This document shows, piece by piece, positions 23,483 to 32,766 of a DNA stretch of 64,000 bases (position 1 is the first letter of the stretch; every line of letters begins with the position of its first letter). The notes beneath the pieces are model-generated. The model searched no databases, was not told the DNA's origin, and saw nothing but the letters and a program-made list of their open reading frames with translations. The DNA comes from Ilumatobacteraceae bacterium. Its GTDB lineage: Bacteria > Actinomycetota > Acidimicrobiia > Acidimicrobiales > Ilumatobacteraceae. Location of the stretch: NCBI GenBank assembly GCA_033344875.1, contig JAWPMO010000001.1:2505595-2569594 (forward strand), given 5' to 3'. Position numbers and translations under genes: made by a program.

Positions 23483-25023
23483 TCGGCCGCACCGAACTGG
23501 TCGCGGAGCACGTGCTTCTGCACCTTGAGACCGGCGTTGCGAGGGAGCTCGTCGACGAACTCGACCCGCGTCGGCTTCTTGTAGCTCGCCAGCTGCTGCC
23601 GGGAGGCGTCGATCAGTTCGGCGGCGGTGAGCTCGGAGTCGGGAGCCCGGACGACGACCGCGGTGACCGCCTCACCCCAACGCTCGTCGGGGGTCCCGAT
23701 CACTGCGACCTGCTCGACGCCGGGGAGGCCGACGAGCACGGCCTCGACCTCGGCCGGGTACACGTTCATGCCACCGCTGATGATCATGTCCTTGGCTCGG
23801 TCGGTGATGTAGACGTAACCCGCCTCGTCGATCCGCCCGACGTCACCGGTGAAGTACTCGCCGTCGACCAACACCTCGGCCGTCTTGGACGGGTTGCCGT
23901 AGTAGCCGGAGAACATCGTGTCGGCACGCACCGCGAGCTCGCCCGTCTCGCCGGGCGGCAGCGTGTTGCGATCGGCGTCGACGATCCGGATCGATGCGGT
24001 CGGCAGGGCGCGACCGACCGACGCGAAGATGTCGTCGGCCGACGACCCGCCGCGCCAGTCTTCGCGTGCGGTCACCGTCAGCGGGGCGACGGTCTCGGTC
24101 ATGCCCCAGACCTCGACGTAGCGTTCGCCGATCACCTCGACGAGCTCACGTGCCTGACTCGCCGGTAGCGGTGACGCCGAGTGCAGCACGGATTCGAGAT
24201 GGTCGAGCACCTCGGGGCGTTTGCGGGCCTCGGCGATGAAGCCGGGCACCAGCGGCGACGGCGCGTAGGTGAACGTGGAGCGGTCGTCGATCATGTGATC
24301 GACCCACGACTCGACGGTGTAGGGCACCAGGAACGTCACCGTGCCGCCGACGTAGAGGTGCGGGATGATGACACCCCAGATGCCACTGACGAACGACAGG
24401 GTGCCGGTGAACGCGCATCGACCGTACATCGGCAATCGGTAGGCGAACGGGATCAGCTTGATGCAGTTGACCACGGCTCGATGGCTCGCCATCGCTCCCT
24501 TGGGGAACCCGGTCGTCCCCGACGTGTAGCCGAGGATCGCCAGGTCGTCCGGCGCGCGGTTCGGGTCGACGATCGTCGTCGAGGCGGCAGCGAGCAGGTC
24601 GTCGTAGTTCGATGCGCCGGCCGCCGGCTGATCACCGATGGTGATCACGGTGCGGAGCTCGGGGCGGGATTCGAGCGAGTCGATGAGTTCGTTGCGACCG
24701 TCGGTGTGCACGAGGGCCACCGTGTCGGAGTCGCGGAGGATGTAGTCGACCTCACGTGCGACGAGACGGTCGTTGACGTGCACGATCGGGAATCCGCCGA
24801 TGGCGCACCCGACGTACACCTCGAACGCCGCGACCCGGTCCTCGAGCAACGCCGCGACGTGATCGCCGGGCTGCAATCCGGCATCGCGGAGCGCGTTGGC
24901 GAGCCGTGTGCCGTGGTCGAGGAGTTCGCGATACGTGCGGGTGCCGTCGCGTCCGACGAGCGCCGGGCGATCGCCGTACCGCTCGCAGGCGGCGATGAAC
25001 AGTTCACCGAGCGTCGTGGCCAC
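23479..25023 (-). CDS. Acyl-CoA synthetase (AMP-forming)
   Basis: A 514-residue ANL-superfamily ligase that activates an acid with ATP and CoA. The P-loop ILGYTSGTTGFPKGAMASHR is at about residue 175, EVWGMTETVAPL near 310, EYFTGDVGRIDEAGYVYITDRAKDMIISGG (hinge and ADP contact) near 400, and the C-terminal lysine in RNAGLKVQKHVLRD. In canonical ligases this last region is P-x-T-x-x-G-K; the Lys context here is slightly altered. GTG start with GGAGGT about 6 nt upstream. It is in the operon starting at 27512, between the acyl-CoA dehydrogenase and the double SnoaL gene. Confidence 0.9.
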   Translation of the reverse strand: MATTLGELFIAACERYGDRPALVGRDGTRTYRELLDHGTRLANALRDAGLQPGDHVAALLEDRVAAFEVYVGCAIGGFPIVHVNDRLVAREVDYILRDSDTVALVHTDGRNELIDSLESRPELRTVITIGDQPAAGASNYDDLLAAASTTIVDPNRAPDDLAILGYTSGTTGFPKGAMASHRAVVNCIKLIPFAYRLPMYGRCAFTGTLSFVSGIWGVIIPHLYVGGTVTFLVPYTVESWVDHMIDDRSTFTYAPSPLVPGFIAEARKRPEVLDHLESVLHSASPLPASQARELVEVIGERYVEVWGMTETVAPLTVTAREDWRGGSSADDIFASVGRALPTASIRIVDADRNTLPPGETGELAVRADTMFSGYYGNPSKTAEVLVDGEYFTGDVGRIDEAGYVYITDRAKDMIISGGMNVYPAEVEAVLVGLPGVEQVAVIGTPDERWGEAVTAVVVRAPDSELTAAELIDASRQQLASYKKPTRVEFVDELPRNAGLKVQKHVLRDQFGAAE

Positions 25024-25036
25024 GGGGTACCTCCAG

Positions 25037-25081
25037 GGTCGGTTCGGTCGGTTCGGTCGGTTCGGTCGGTTCGGTCGGTTC
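25037..25081. repeat. Five tandem 9-bp repeats upstream of the CoA ligase
   Basis: GGTCGGTTC is repeated five times in the 75-bp gap between the acyl-CoA dehydrogenase stop (25099) and the ligase start (25023), just upstream of the ligase ribosome-binding site. It is a short minisatellite; it could vary in length and alter coupling between the two genes. Confidence 0.9.
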
Positions 25082-25098
25082 GGTGTGCATCGTCGCGC

Positions 25099-26631
25099 TC
25101 ACCACAGCAGTCCGGCCAGTTCGAGCAGCCGATCGTCGACCGACGAGACCTCGATCGCACGGACGGCGGCGAGGTCGTCGTCGACCACCGCGTCGGTGCC
25201 GCCGCGGCGGCGCATGTCGACGAGCAGCGACGTCGCGGTGTCGACGGCGTCGGTGCGGGCGATCTCGGCGACGCACCGGGCCCGGGCGACACCGGGGTCA
25301 TCGGCGTCGGTCAGCAACTCGAGCTGTTCGGCCATCAGGGCCGCCCCGTCGAGCGCGATGCAGGCGTCGGCCAGTCGGAACGCCCCCGCCTGTTCGGCGA
25401 GCAGTTCGGCACCCACCGGCGAGGCACGAAGTCGGTCGATCGCATCGCGCACCGGGTCGAGGCCGTCGCCGACCCGCTCGACCGGCTCGGCGGCCAGTTC
25501 GGCGCGAGCGATGATCGACCGTTGGATCTCCGAGGTGCCCTCGTAGATCGTTGCCTGCCGTGCGTGCCGGGCGAGCGATTCGATCGGCCGCCCGACGGTG
25601 ACCCCGCGGGCCCCGTGGATCTGTTGCGACTCATAGATCGCACGACACGCAGCCTCCGTCGCGAACAGTTTCGAGATCGCGGCCTCGCGGACCGAGTTCT
25701 GCTGCGCGTCGCGGAGCGCTGCGGCACGGTAGACGAGGCCACGGCCGATCGTGGCGTCGGCCCACATGCGGGCGAGCTTCAGGCGGATCGCCTCGAGATC
25801 GCCGAGCAGGCCGCGAGAGACCGACCGGTTGGTCGCGACGTCGAGCGCCAGGTCGAAGGCTCGCTGTGTCATGCCGACGGCGAGGGCCCCGACCGACGGC
25901 CGGTACACCTCGAGGGTGCCGAGCGCGACCTTGAGACCCTCACCCTCCACACCGATCATCCGATCGGCCGGGATCACGACATCGTCGAGCACGATCGTGC
26001 CGATCGAGTGCGGCGCCGCGAGCTCGATGTCGGAGCGGATCGTCACGCCGTCGGCGGCCGGGTCGAGCAGGAAGGCCGTGTACGACGGCCGACCGTTCGC
26101 CTCGCCGGTCCGGGTGACGAGCACGACGACATCGGCGTCGGGCGCACCGGAGATGTACGTCTTGGTCCCCGTGACACGGTAGACGTCGCCGTCGAGCACG
26201 GCGTTGGTGGTCATGCCGCGGACGTCGGAACCGGCCTGCGGTTCGGTGACCGCGAACGCGTACACCCGCCGCCCGGCGACGAGGTCCGGGAGGAACTCGG
26301 AGCGCTGCTCGTCGGTGCCGTGGCGGACGATCGCGACCGTGCCGAGGCCCTGGAGCCCGAACGTGAAGTCGACGCCCGGGTCGCGGTAGCCGAGGTGCTC
26401 GCGGAGGATGCACAGCAACGTCGAGTACCGGTGGTCACCACCGGCTCCGCCGTACTCGGCCGAGATGTTGAGGCCGAGCAGACCGTGGTCGGCCATCGTC
26501 TCGAGCAGTTCACGGGAGATCTCGTGACGCTCCCCGAATCGTTCCGCGATCGGCAGGAGGTGTTCGACCGCGACCGCATCGACGCGTTCGGCGATCGCCA
26601 CTTCGTCGGGGGTCAGGCCGAGCACGTTCAC
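25099..26631 (-). CDS. Acyl-CoA dehydrogenase with C-terminal extension
   Basis: A 510-residue acyl-CoA dehydrogenase, about 130 residues longer than usual. The core is canonical: FAVTEPQAGSDVRGMTTNAV, YRVTGTKTYISGAPDADV, IHGARGVTVGRPIESLARHARQ and the catalytic-Glu region ATIYEGTSEIQRSIIAR near residue 375. The extra C-terminal helices recall long-chain or AidB/VLCAD-like members. It desaturates an acyl-CoA through FAD. The start overlaps the LLM stop by 4 bp; the stop is followed by the 9-bp repeats. Confidence 0.9.
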   Translation of the reverse strand: MNVLGLTPDEVAIAERVDAVAVEHLLPIAERFGERHEISRELLETMADHGLLGLNISAEYGGAGGDHRYSTLLCILREHLGYRDPGVDFTFGLQGLGTVAIVRHGTDEQRSEFLPDLVAGRRVYAFAVTEPQAGSDVRGMTTNAVLDGDVYRVTGTKTYISGAPDADVVVLVTRTGEANGRPSYTAFLLDPAADGVTIRSDIELAAPHSIGTIVLDDVVIPADRMIGVEGEGLKVALGTLEVYRPSVGALAVGMTQRAFDLALDVATNRSVSRGLLGDLEAIRLKLARMWADATIGRGLVYRAAALRDAQQNSVREAAISKLFATEAACRAIYESQQIHGARGVTVGRPIESLARHARQATIYEGTSEIQRSIIARAELAAEPVERVGDGLDPVRDAIDRLRASPVGAELLAEQAGAFRLADACIALDGAALMAEQLELLTDADDPGVARARCVAEIARTDAVDTATSLLVDMRRRGGTDAVVDDDLAAVRAIEVSSVDDRLLELAGLLW

Positions 26632-27512
26632 GTCGGGGCCGTCACCGACAACGTCGTCGCGTAGCTCTCGAGGAACGTGCGGACACCCGAGCGCGGGATC
26701 GACAGACCGAGCACGAACTCGTCGACGCCGAGCGCCCCGACCTCGGCCACGTAGTCGGCGAGACCGTCGTGGTCCCCGTGGTGGGGCATGCCGAGGACGA
26801 CGCGGAACCCGTCACGGGTGCGTCCGGCTGCGGCGAGTTCCTCGTCGAGGATCACCAGCGCATCGGCGAGTTCGTCGACCGTGAGCTTCCAGCCGTACCA
26901 ACCGTCGCCGTGGACGGCCGACCGGCGGAGCGCGCCGCGGGTGATCCCGCCGACGAGCACCGGCGGGTGCGGGGTCTGGACCGGCTTGGGGAACGCGACG
27001 ACGTCGGAGAACGAGACGAACTCGCCGTCGAACGACGCTCGGCGCTGCGTCCACAGCGCCTTCATCGCCTGGATGTACTCGTCGGCCCGGACGCCTCGGC
27101 GTTCCCACGGCACACCGAGCGCTTCGTACTCCTCGCGGAGCCAGCCGATGCCGATGCCGTAGTCGAAGCGGCCGTCGCTGAAGTGGTCGAGCGTCGTGAT
27201 GTGCTTCGATCGTTCGACCGGGTGCCGCTCGGTGATGATCTCGACCGAGGTACCGACCCGGATCCGGCTGGTGACCGCGGCGGCGGCCTGCAGCACCATG
27301 ATCGGCTCGAGCAGACCCTGGTCCTGCTTGAAGCCGAACGTGCCGTCGTCGCTGTGCGGGTACTTCGACGTGAACTCGTCGAAGAACACGACGTGGTCGG
27401 GAGCCCAGTAGCTGTCGAACCCGAGTTCTTCGAGTGCGACGGCGGTCTCCTGGACGAAGTCGAGCCCGCGGCCCGGCACTCCGTCAGCGATCTGTACGAC
27501 GCCGTAGCGCAT
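26628..27512 (-). CDS. LLM class oxidoreductase, probably F420-dependent
   Basis: A 294-residue luciferase-like protein of the same subgroup as 8380 and 36328. It shows SYWAPDHVVFFDEFTSKYPHSDDG, RIRVGTSVEIITERHPVERSKH, GRFDYGIGIGWLREEYEALG and PKPVQTPHPPVLVGGIT. First gene of a four-gene operon; GAGGAGGGG precedes the ATG. Operator copy 4 lies about 100 bp upstream. The KYPH block shared with the 36328 protein suggests related substrates. Confidence 0.86.
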   Translation of the reverse strand: MRYGVVQIADGVPGRGLDFVQETAVALEELGFDSYWAPDHVVFFDEFTSKYPHSDDGTFGFKQDQGLLEPIMVLQAAAAVTSRIRVGTSVEIITERHPVERSKHITTLDHFSDGRFDYGIGIGWLREEYEALGVPWERRGVRADEYIQAMKALWTQRRASFDGEFVSFSDVVAFPKPVQTPHPPVLVGGITRGALRRSAVHGDGWYGWKLTVDELADALVILDEELAAAGRTRDGFRVVLGMPHHGDHDGLADYVAEVGALGVDEFVLGLSIPRSGVRTFLESYATTLSVTAPT

Positions 27513-27608
27513 GCGGCTGTCCCCCTCCTCGTGGGGCGTGGCGCCGTGCGGGTTCGCACGCGTCCGTCACGCCCTCGTCGTCACGTATGACCGGGCCATG
27601 GTAACCCA

Positions 27609-27626
27609 ACCAAGCGTTTGCTTCAA
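27609..27626. promoter_or_regulatory. 18-bp regulon operator, copy 4
   Basis: ACCAAGCGTTTGCTTCAA, the least symmetrical copy, located between the E2 stop (27627) and the LLM start (27512). It is placed to control the 27512-22532 operon. Confidence 0.75.
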
Positions 27627-28880
27627 TCATCGGCGCGGGTCCCCCAGCGCGGTCCGAACGGCGTCGAGCGCCTTCGCCGCGGTCACGCCGTCGATCAGAC
27701 GATGGTCGGCGGCGAGCGTCAACCACATGGTGGGGCGTGCGACCACCTGGCCGTCGACGACGACCGCGCGCTCCTTGATGGCACCGGCGAACACCATCGC
27801 GGTCTGCCCCGGCGGGATGATCGGCGTGCCGATCTCGACGCCGTGCGCCCCGAGGCTCGACAGGGTGACGCCGGCACCGGTGACCTCGTCGATCGTGAGG
27901 CGGCGGGTGCGGGCGCGCTCGGCGAGGTCTTGGAGCCGGGTGTGGATCTCGCCCACGTCGAGCGAACCGACGTCGCGGAGCACCGGCGCGACCAGACCGA
28001 ACTCGGTGTCGGTCGCGACCGCCACCGACACGTACTCGCGGTGGCGGATACCTGCGCCGACGATCTCGGCGTGCAGGACCGGGAGCTCGCTGCAGGCGGC
28101 GGCGAGCGCCTCGATCAGGTAGGCGGTGATCGTCGGCCGACCCTCGGTTACCGCCCGTCGACGGTCGAGGAGCGCGCCGGCGTCGATGCACACCGACTCG
28201 ACGAAGTGCGGGATCGTGGTCCAGCTCTTCTCCATGGAGAAGAACATCGCCCGGCGGTGCCCGGTCAACGCCTCGACGCCGTCATCGGCTGCATCGTTCT
28301 GTTCGTCGTGTTCGTCGGTCGCCGCGGCAGGCATGGAGTCGGGCACCGGAGGTGGCGGCGGCGGGAGTGCTGCACCGCTCGTGTCGGCCGCCGCCAGGTG
28401 CCGTTCGACGTCGGCGGACGTGATCGAGCCGCGGTCACCGGTGCCGGTGACCGACGCCAGGTCGATGCCGTGCTCGCGAGCCAGTGCTCGTGCTCGCGGC
28501 ATCGCGCGCGGACCTCGTCCCGACGTGACCGGACCGGTGTGCTCGCCGGACGGAGCGGCAGGCGTGGACGGCGTGTCGGCGACCGCCGAGCCACCTGCGA
28601 GGAACCGATCGACGTCGTCGTCGGACGGTGCCGACTCGTCGGGGGCGGTGATCACGGCGAGCGTCTCACCGACCGGGACCTCGTCGCCTTCTCCGGCGAC
28701 CCATCGAGCGAGCCGGCCGGCACTCTTGGCCTCGACGTCGATCTCGACCTTCTCGGTCTCGACGACGTACAGCAGGTCGCCCGTCGCGAACGAGTCGCCC
28801 ACCTCGACCGCGAGCCGCACCACCACGCCGGCGTCCATCGTCTGGCCCAGCCGGGGCATCGAGAGCACCTGCATCGTCAT
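27627..28880 (-). CDS. 2-oxoacid dehydrogenase E2 (dihydrolipoamide acyltransferase)
   Basis: A 417-residue E2 core protein. One lipoyl domain (residues 1-80) carries the lipoyl Lys in VETEKVEID (Lys44). A Pro/Ala/Ser linker leads to the peripheral-subunit-binding domain (about 125-163, PRARALAREHGIDLASVTGTG). The catalytic domain ends with ADHRLIDGVTAAKALD, the H-x-x-x-D-G active-site motif. It transfers the acyl group to CoA. It follows E1beta by 57 bp and is the last gene of the 40533 operon. No E3 (dihydrolipoyl dehydrogenase) is in the window, so E3 is presumably shared from elsewhere. Acetoin-type and branched-chain-type complexes both fit. Confidence 0.9.
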   Translation of the reverse strand: MTMQVLSMPRLGQTMDAGVVVRLAVEVGDSFATGDLLYVVETEKVEIDVEAKSAGRLARWVAGEGDEVPVGETLAVITAPDESAPSDDDVDRFLAGGSAVADTPSTPAAPSGEHTGPVTSGRGPRAMPRARALAREHGIDLASVTGTGDRGSITSADVERHLAAADTSGAALPPPPPPVPDSMPAAATDEHDEQNDAADDGVEALTGHRRAMFFSMEKSWTTIPHFVESVCIDAGALLDRRRAVTEGRPTITAYLIEALAAACSELPVLHAEIVGAGIRHREYVSVAVATDTEFGLVAPVLRDVGSLDVGEIHTRLQDLAERARTRRLTIDEVTGAGVTLSSLGAHGVEIGTPIIPPGQTAMVFAGAIKERAVVVDGQVVARPTMWLTLAADHRLIDGVTAAKALDAVRTALGDPRR

Positions 28881-28937
28881 CGGGTCATCTCCTCGTCGTT
28901 CGGGGTCGTCGTCATGGTTCGTGTGCGGTCGGGAGCG

Positions 28938-29912
28938 TCAGCGCATGACCTTGCGGACCGCATCGGCGATCTCGGTCACGCCGGGCAGCATCAGCCGCTC
29001 GAGGTGCACGCTCTGCGGGAAGTACGTGTCCGGGGTGGTGACCCGGAGGACCGGCGCCTCGAGCACGTCGATCATCCGGTCGGCGACGACGGCGGCCACC
29101 TCGGCACCGGGGCCGCCGGCGCCCGGCGCCTCGTGCACGAGCACCAACCGGCCGGTCTTCTCGACCGATGCCAGGATCGTGTCGATGTCGAGCGGCCGGA
29201 TGCCGCGCGGGTCGATGACCTCGACGTCGATCCCTTCGTCGGCGAGGGCGTCGGCTGCCTGGAGCGATCGTGGGACCAGGTTGCCCCACGCCACGATCGT
29301 CACGTCGTCCCCCCGCCGCGGGGTGGCGGCAACCCCGATCGGCACCAGGTGCTCGCCGTCGGGCACCGGCCCACGCTTGGAGTACAGCGCCTTGTGCTCG
29401 AGGAACAGCACCGGGTTGTCGTCGCGGATCGCCGACTTCAGGAGCCCCTTCGCGTCGGCCGGGTTGGTCGGCATCAGCACGTACATGCCGAAGGCGCTCT
29501 GGAAGAGACCGCCGGGCGATTGCGAGTGCTCGGCACCGGCACCGCCCTTGGCGCCCTCGGGGGCCCGCACGACCATCGGCACATTCAGACGCCCGCCGTG
29601 CATGAACTTCCACTTGGCGGCCTTGTTGTACATCTCGTCCATGGCGATACCGAGGAAGTCGGAGTACTGGAGTTCGGCGACCGGCCGGAGACCGGTGATC
29701 GCCGCGCCGACCGCGGCGCCGACGATCAACGTCTCCGACAGTGGGGTGTCGAACACGCGCCGGTCGCCGAACGTCTCGTGCAACCCTTTGGTCACGCCGA
29801 ACACGCCGCCGAACGCCGCGACGTCCTCGCCCATCACGAAGACCGACGAGTCACGTTCCATCTCCTCGACCAACGCCTCGTTGATCGCCTGGGTGAAGGT
29901 CAGCTCTCTCAT
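28938..29912 (-). CDS. 2-oxoacid/acetoin dehydrogenase E1 beta subunit
   Basis: A 324-residue E1 beta subunit. TFTQAINEALVEEMERD, VFVMGEDVAAFGGVFGVTKGL (with the TPP-activating Glu), FDTPLSETLIVGAAVGAAITG and VHEAPGAGGPGAEVAA are typical. Together with E1 alpha it binds TPP and decarboxylates a 2-oxoacid or cleaves an acetoin-like ketol, passing the acyl group to E2. Its ATG overlaps the E1 alpha stop by 4 bp. Confidence 0.92.
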   Translation of the reverse strand: MRELTFTQAINEALVEEMERDSSVFVMGEDVAAFGGVFGVTKGLHETFGDRRVFDTPLSETLIVGAAVGAAITGLRPVAELQYSDFLGIAMDEMYNKAAKWKFMHGGRLNVPMVVRAPEGAKGGAGAEHSQSPGGLFQSAFGMYVLMPTNPADAKGLLKSAIRDDNPVLFLEHKALYSKRGPVPDGEHLVPIGVAATPRRGDDVTIVAWGNLVPRSLQAADALADEGIDVEVIDPRGIRPLDIDTILASVEKTGRLVLVHEAPGAGGPGAEVAAVVADRMIDVLEAPVLRVTTPDTYFPQSVHLERLMLPGVTEIADAVRKVMR

Positions 29913-30868
29913 GCCAGGATCCCTTCGAAGAGGCGGCTGCGGTCGGGCACCGGGGCAGCGCGCGCGACGTCGACGGCCCGCTCCATCTCGCGGTCGGCCT
30001 CGGCGGCGAGCGCGGCGAGGCTCGCGTCGGTCGCGAGACCGGCCTCGATCAGTCGGTCCGCGAGGAGCGTGATCGGATCGCGCTCCAGCGCAGCCGTGTC
30101 GGCGTCACCGCGGTAGCTCTGCGGGTCGCCCTCGAAGTGCCCGCGGAATCGCACGGTCTTGGCCTCGATGAACGTCGGGCCCTCGCCCTCGCGGGCGCGA
30201 CGTACCGCGGTGTCGACCGCCTCGTACACCGCGATCGCGTCCTGTCCGTCGACGATCACCCCCGGCATGCCGTAGCCGGCCGCCCGCGTCGCGAGGTCGG
30301 CGACCGGCGTCGACGCCGACTGCGGCACCGACACGGCGTAGCCGTTGTTCTCGCACAGCCAGACGACCGGGAGCTTCCAGGCGCCGGCGGCGTTCGCCGA
30401 CTCGTGGAACGTGCCGCGATTGGCGGTGCCGTCGCCGAACATGCACAGCACGACCTGGCCCGAGTCGCGATACTTGGCCGACAGGGCCGCTCCCGCAGCG
30501 AGCGGGAAGGTGCCGCCGACCGTGCCGCTCTGACCGAGCACGCCGACCGACGGGTCGACCACGTGGACGATGCCGGCACCGAGCCCTCGGGTCGAACCCG
30601 CGGTGTTGGCGAGCACGTCGCCGAACAGTTCGACGGGATCGATGCCCTTGGCCAGCAACTGGCCGACGCCGCGATGGACGTAGAACATGTAGTCGGAACG
30701 ACGGAGCGGAGCGATCGAGCCGACCGCGACCCCCTCCTGGCCGCGCGCCGAGTGGTACAGCACGAGCGCCTCGCCGCCGTCGATCAGACGGAGGATCCAT
30801 TGCTCGGCTGCCTGGCCGCGCACCATCTCGCGGTACATGGACAGGCCGACGTCGTCGATGGTCGCCAT
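29909..30868 (-). CDS. 2-oxoacid/acetoin dehydrogenase E1 alpha subunit
   Basis: A 319-residue TPP-binding E1 alpha subunit. The TPP/Mg motif is MFGDGTANRGTFHESANAAG, then LPVVWLCENNGYAVS. RGLGAGIVHVVD lies near the active site. Length and the absence of long N-terminal extensions favour the acetoin dehydrogenase (AcoA-like) or bacterial PDH/BCDH heterotetramer class. TGATG overlap with the SDR upstream. Position in the operon suggests that a ketone or 2-oxoacid made by the SDR/alcohol dehydrogenase is cleaved here. Confidence 0.92.
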   Translation of the reverse strand: MATIDDVGLSMYREMVRGQAAEQWILRLIDGGEALVLYHSARGQEGVAVGSIAPLRRSDYMFYVHRGVGQLLAKGIDPVELFGDVLANTAGSTRGLGAGIVHVVDPSVGVLGQSGTVGGTFPLAAGAALSAKYRDSGQVVLCMFGDGTANRGTFHESANAAGAWKLPVVWLCENNGYAVSVPQSASTPVADLATRAAGYGMPGVIVDGQDAIAVYEAVDTAVRRAREGEGPTFIEAKTVRFRGHFEGDPQSYRGDADTAALERDPITLLADRLIEAGLATDASLAALAAEADREMERAVDVARAAPVPDRSRLFEGILA

Positions 30869-31713
30869 CAGTGAACCTCTTCTCCCCCGGTGACGTTGAT
30901 GGCTTCGCCCGTGATGAACGACGCCGCCGGGGAGGCGAGGAAGTACACCGTGTCCGCGATGTCCGCCGGCGTGGCGAAGCGGCGGAGCGGGATCAGCCGT
31001 TGCTGCTTGCGACGGGCCTCGTCGCGCGTGGCGCCGCTCTGCTTGGTGAACACGTCCATCGGGCCGCCGTCGATGTCGAGCAGCGGCGTGTCGACCGTGC
31101 CGGGGCAGACCGCGTTGACGCGCACGCCCTTCGGGCCGAGCTCACGGGCAGACGCCTGCGTCAGCCCGATGATCGCGAACTTCGCGGCGCTGTAGGCGCT
31201 GAGGAGCGGCCAACCGGTCTTGCCGGCCTGGCTCGACATGTTGACGATGCAGCCGCTGCCTCGCTCGATCATGTGCCGGCCGGCGGCGCGGGTGCCGTAG
31301 AACGTGCCGGTCGCCATGACGCCGATGTTGCGATCCCATTCGTCGTCGGTGACCTCGACCGTCGGCTTCAGCCCGAGGCTCACGCCGGCGTTGTTGACGA
31401 ACACGTCGATGTGACCGAACTCGTCGATCGCACGCTGAGCGAGTGCGTCGACCTCGGCGGCGACGGTCACGTCGCAGCGGTGGCCGATCGCACGACCCGG
31501 TCCGATGTCGGCGAGGTACGAAACGGCCTGGTCGATCGCGTCGGGCGGCGGCACCTCGTAGTCGGGGAACGATTCGAGGCGATGCCCGATGTCGGACACC
31601 ACGACGTCGTGCCCCTCGCGCACGAAGCGCTCGGCGATGGCGAGGCCGATGCCGCCGACCCGGGACGCCCCGGTGACCACGACGACCAGTCGGTCGTCCG
31701 CGCCTGTGCTCAT
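30868..31713 (-). CDS. SDR family oxidoreductase
   Basis: A 281-residue SDR. The cofactor loop is VVVTGASRVGGIGLAIAERF, with two extra residues relative to TGxxxGIG; VVVSDIG follows, favouring NAD. An insertion of about 20 residues (GHRLESFPDYEVPPPDAI) precedes the adenine pocket. VNNAGVS, MSSQAGKTGWPLLSAYSAAKFA (catalytic Ser, Tyr, Lys) and VNAVCPGTVDTPLL complete the family. Probably an alcohol dehydrogenase; the end of the gene shares one base with the E1 alpha start. Confidence 0.88.
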   Translation of the reverse strand: MSTGADDRLVVVVTGASRVGGIGLAIAERFVREGHDVVVSDIGHRLESFPDYEVPPPDAIDQAVSYLADIGPGRAIGHRCDVTVAAEVDALAQRAIDEFGHIDVFVNNAGVSLGLKPTVEVTDDEWDRNIGVMATGTFYGTRAAGRHMIERGSGCIVNMSSQAGKTGWPLLSAYSAAKFAIIGLTQASARELGPKGVRVNAVCPGTVDTPLLDIDGGPMDVFTKQSGATRDEARRKQQRLIPLRRFATPADIADTVYFLASPAASFITGEAINVTGGEEVH

Positions 31714-32765
31714 GATGTACCTCCGGGTTGGACGAGGACCTTGACCGACGACCCGGCATCCGCCTGGGCCTCGAAGGCCTCGGTGATGTGTTCGAGACCG
31801 AATCGGTGCGTCACCAGATCGTCGGCCGACACGTCGCCCGACGCGACCAGTGCCGCCGCTCGACGGAAGTCGTCGTCGTAGCCGAACGTGCCGACGACGC
31901 GCACGCCGCGCCGCACGATCGACGTGGCGTCGACGGGGAACGGTTGATCGTGCAGCGCTGCCAGCACGAGCGAGCCACCGCCGCGCAGGGCGGGCATCAC
32001 GCCGGTGATCAGCGGGGCGACGCCGGCACAGTCGATGATCGCGTCGCACGCTGCAGGGGCGCCGTACGCGCCGCGACCGGTGATCGCCGAGACGGCGGCG
32101 ATGATGTCGTCGGTGCTCCCGGTGACCACCGTCGCTCCCGCCGAGCGTGCCGCCTCACATCGCTTCGGCGACAGGTCGGTCGCGATCACGTGCCGCACGC
32201 CGGCGGCCCGCAGCGCGAGCACAACGGCTTGTCCGACGGTGCCGAGGCCGAGCACGACGACGACCGAGTCGGGCTCGACCATCGCCAGTTCGACCGCGTG
32301 CACCCCGACGGCGAGCGGTTCGACGAGCGCTCCGCTTCCCGGGGCCAGGTCGTCGGGCAGCGCGAACACGGTCTCGTCTCGCCGGGCACCGGGAAGGTGG
32401 AGGTACTCGGCGAAGCCGCCGGGTAGGCCGTTGGCGATGCTCGATCGGAACGCTGTCTCGCAGAGCGACGTGCGACCGGATGCGCATCGCGCACACTCCG
32501 TGCACGGCACGTAGGGCAGTGCGGTGACCAGCTCGCCGATCGCTAGGTCGCGCACGTCGGACCCGACCTCGACGATCCGCCCGACGAACTCGTGACCGAG
32601 CACCTGCCCCGGTCGGGCGAGACGACCGGATCGATAGGTCTTCAAGTCGGAACCACAGATGCCGCACGCATCGACGGCGATCACGATCCCGTCCGGCGCG
32701 GCGACCGGGTCGGGGATGTCGTCGACCGACAGTTCACCCGGTCCTTCGAACACGGCAGCTCGCAT
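31710..32765 (-). CDS. Zinc-dependent alcohol dehydrogenase (MDR family)
   Basis: A 351-residue medium-chain dehydrogenase. Catalytic zinc ligands are in CGICGSDLKTYRSG (Cys) and LGHEFVGRIVEVG (His-Glu). The structural zinc site is intact, with four Cys in PCTECARCASGRTSLC. The Rossmann motif is VLGLGTVGQAVVLALRAAG. It resembles sorbitol/2,3-butanediol/threonine dehydrogenases, which would suit a downstream acetoin-type complex. AGGAGGG precedes the ATG. It starts 1 bp after the CoA ligase stop. Confidence 0.9.
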   Translation of the reverse strand: MRAAVFEGPGELSVDDIPDPVAAPDGIVIAVDACGICGSDLKTYRSGRLARPGQVLGHEFVGRIVEVGSDVRDLAIGELVTALPYVPCTECARCASGRTSLCETAFRSSIANGLPGGFAEYLHLPGARRDETVFALPDDLAPGSGALVEPLAVGVHAVELAMVEPDSVVVVLGLGTVGQAVVLALRAAGVRHVIATDLSPKRCEAARSAGATVVTGSTDDIIAAVSAITGRGAYGAPAACDAIIDCAGVAPLITGVMPALRGGGSLVLAALHDQPFPVDATSIVRRGVRVVGTFGYDDDFRRAAALVASGDVSADDLVTHRFGLEHITEAFEAQADAGSSVKVLVQPGGTS

Positions 32766-32766
32766 G

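Noticed and set aside
25037-25081. CRISPR-like repeat array
   Set aside because: The 9-bp units are head to tail without spacers, and no cas genes are present. It is a minisatellite.
24181-26664. An 827-codon open frame on the plus strand opposite the CoA ligase and acyl-CoA dehydrogenase genes
   Set aside because: It has the Arg/Asp/Gly/Val-rich composition of an antisense frame in GC-rich DNA and no recognisable motif, while the minus strand carries complete conserved enzymes with overlapping starts and stops.
27618-30116. Long plus-strand open frames (832 and 648 codons) opposite the E2/E1 genes
   Set aside because: They are shadows of the conserved E2, E1beta and E1alpha genes; no family motif is present and they run across three real gene boundaries.
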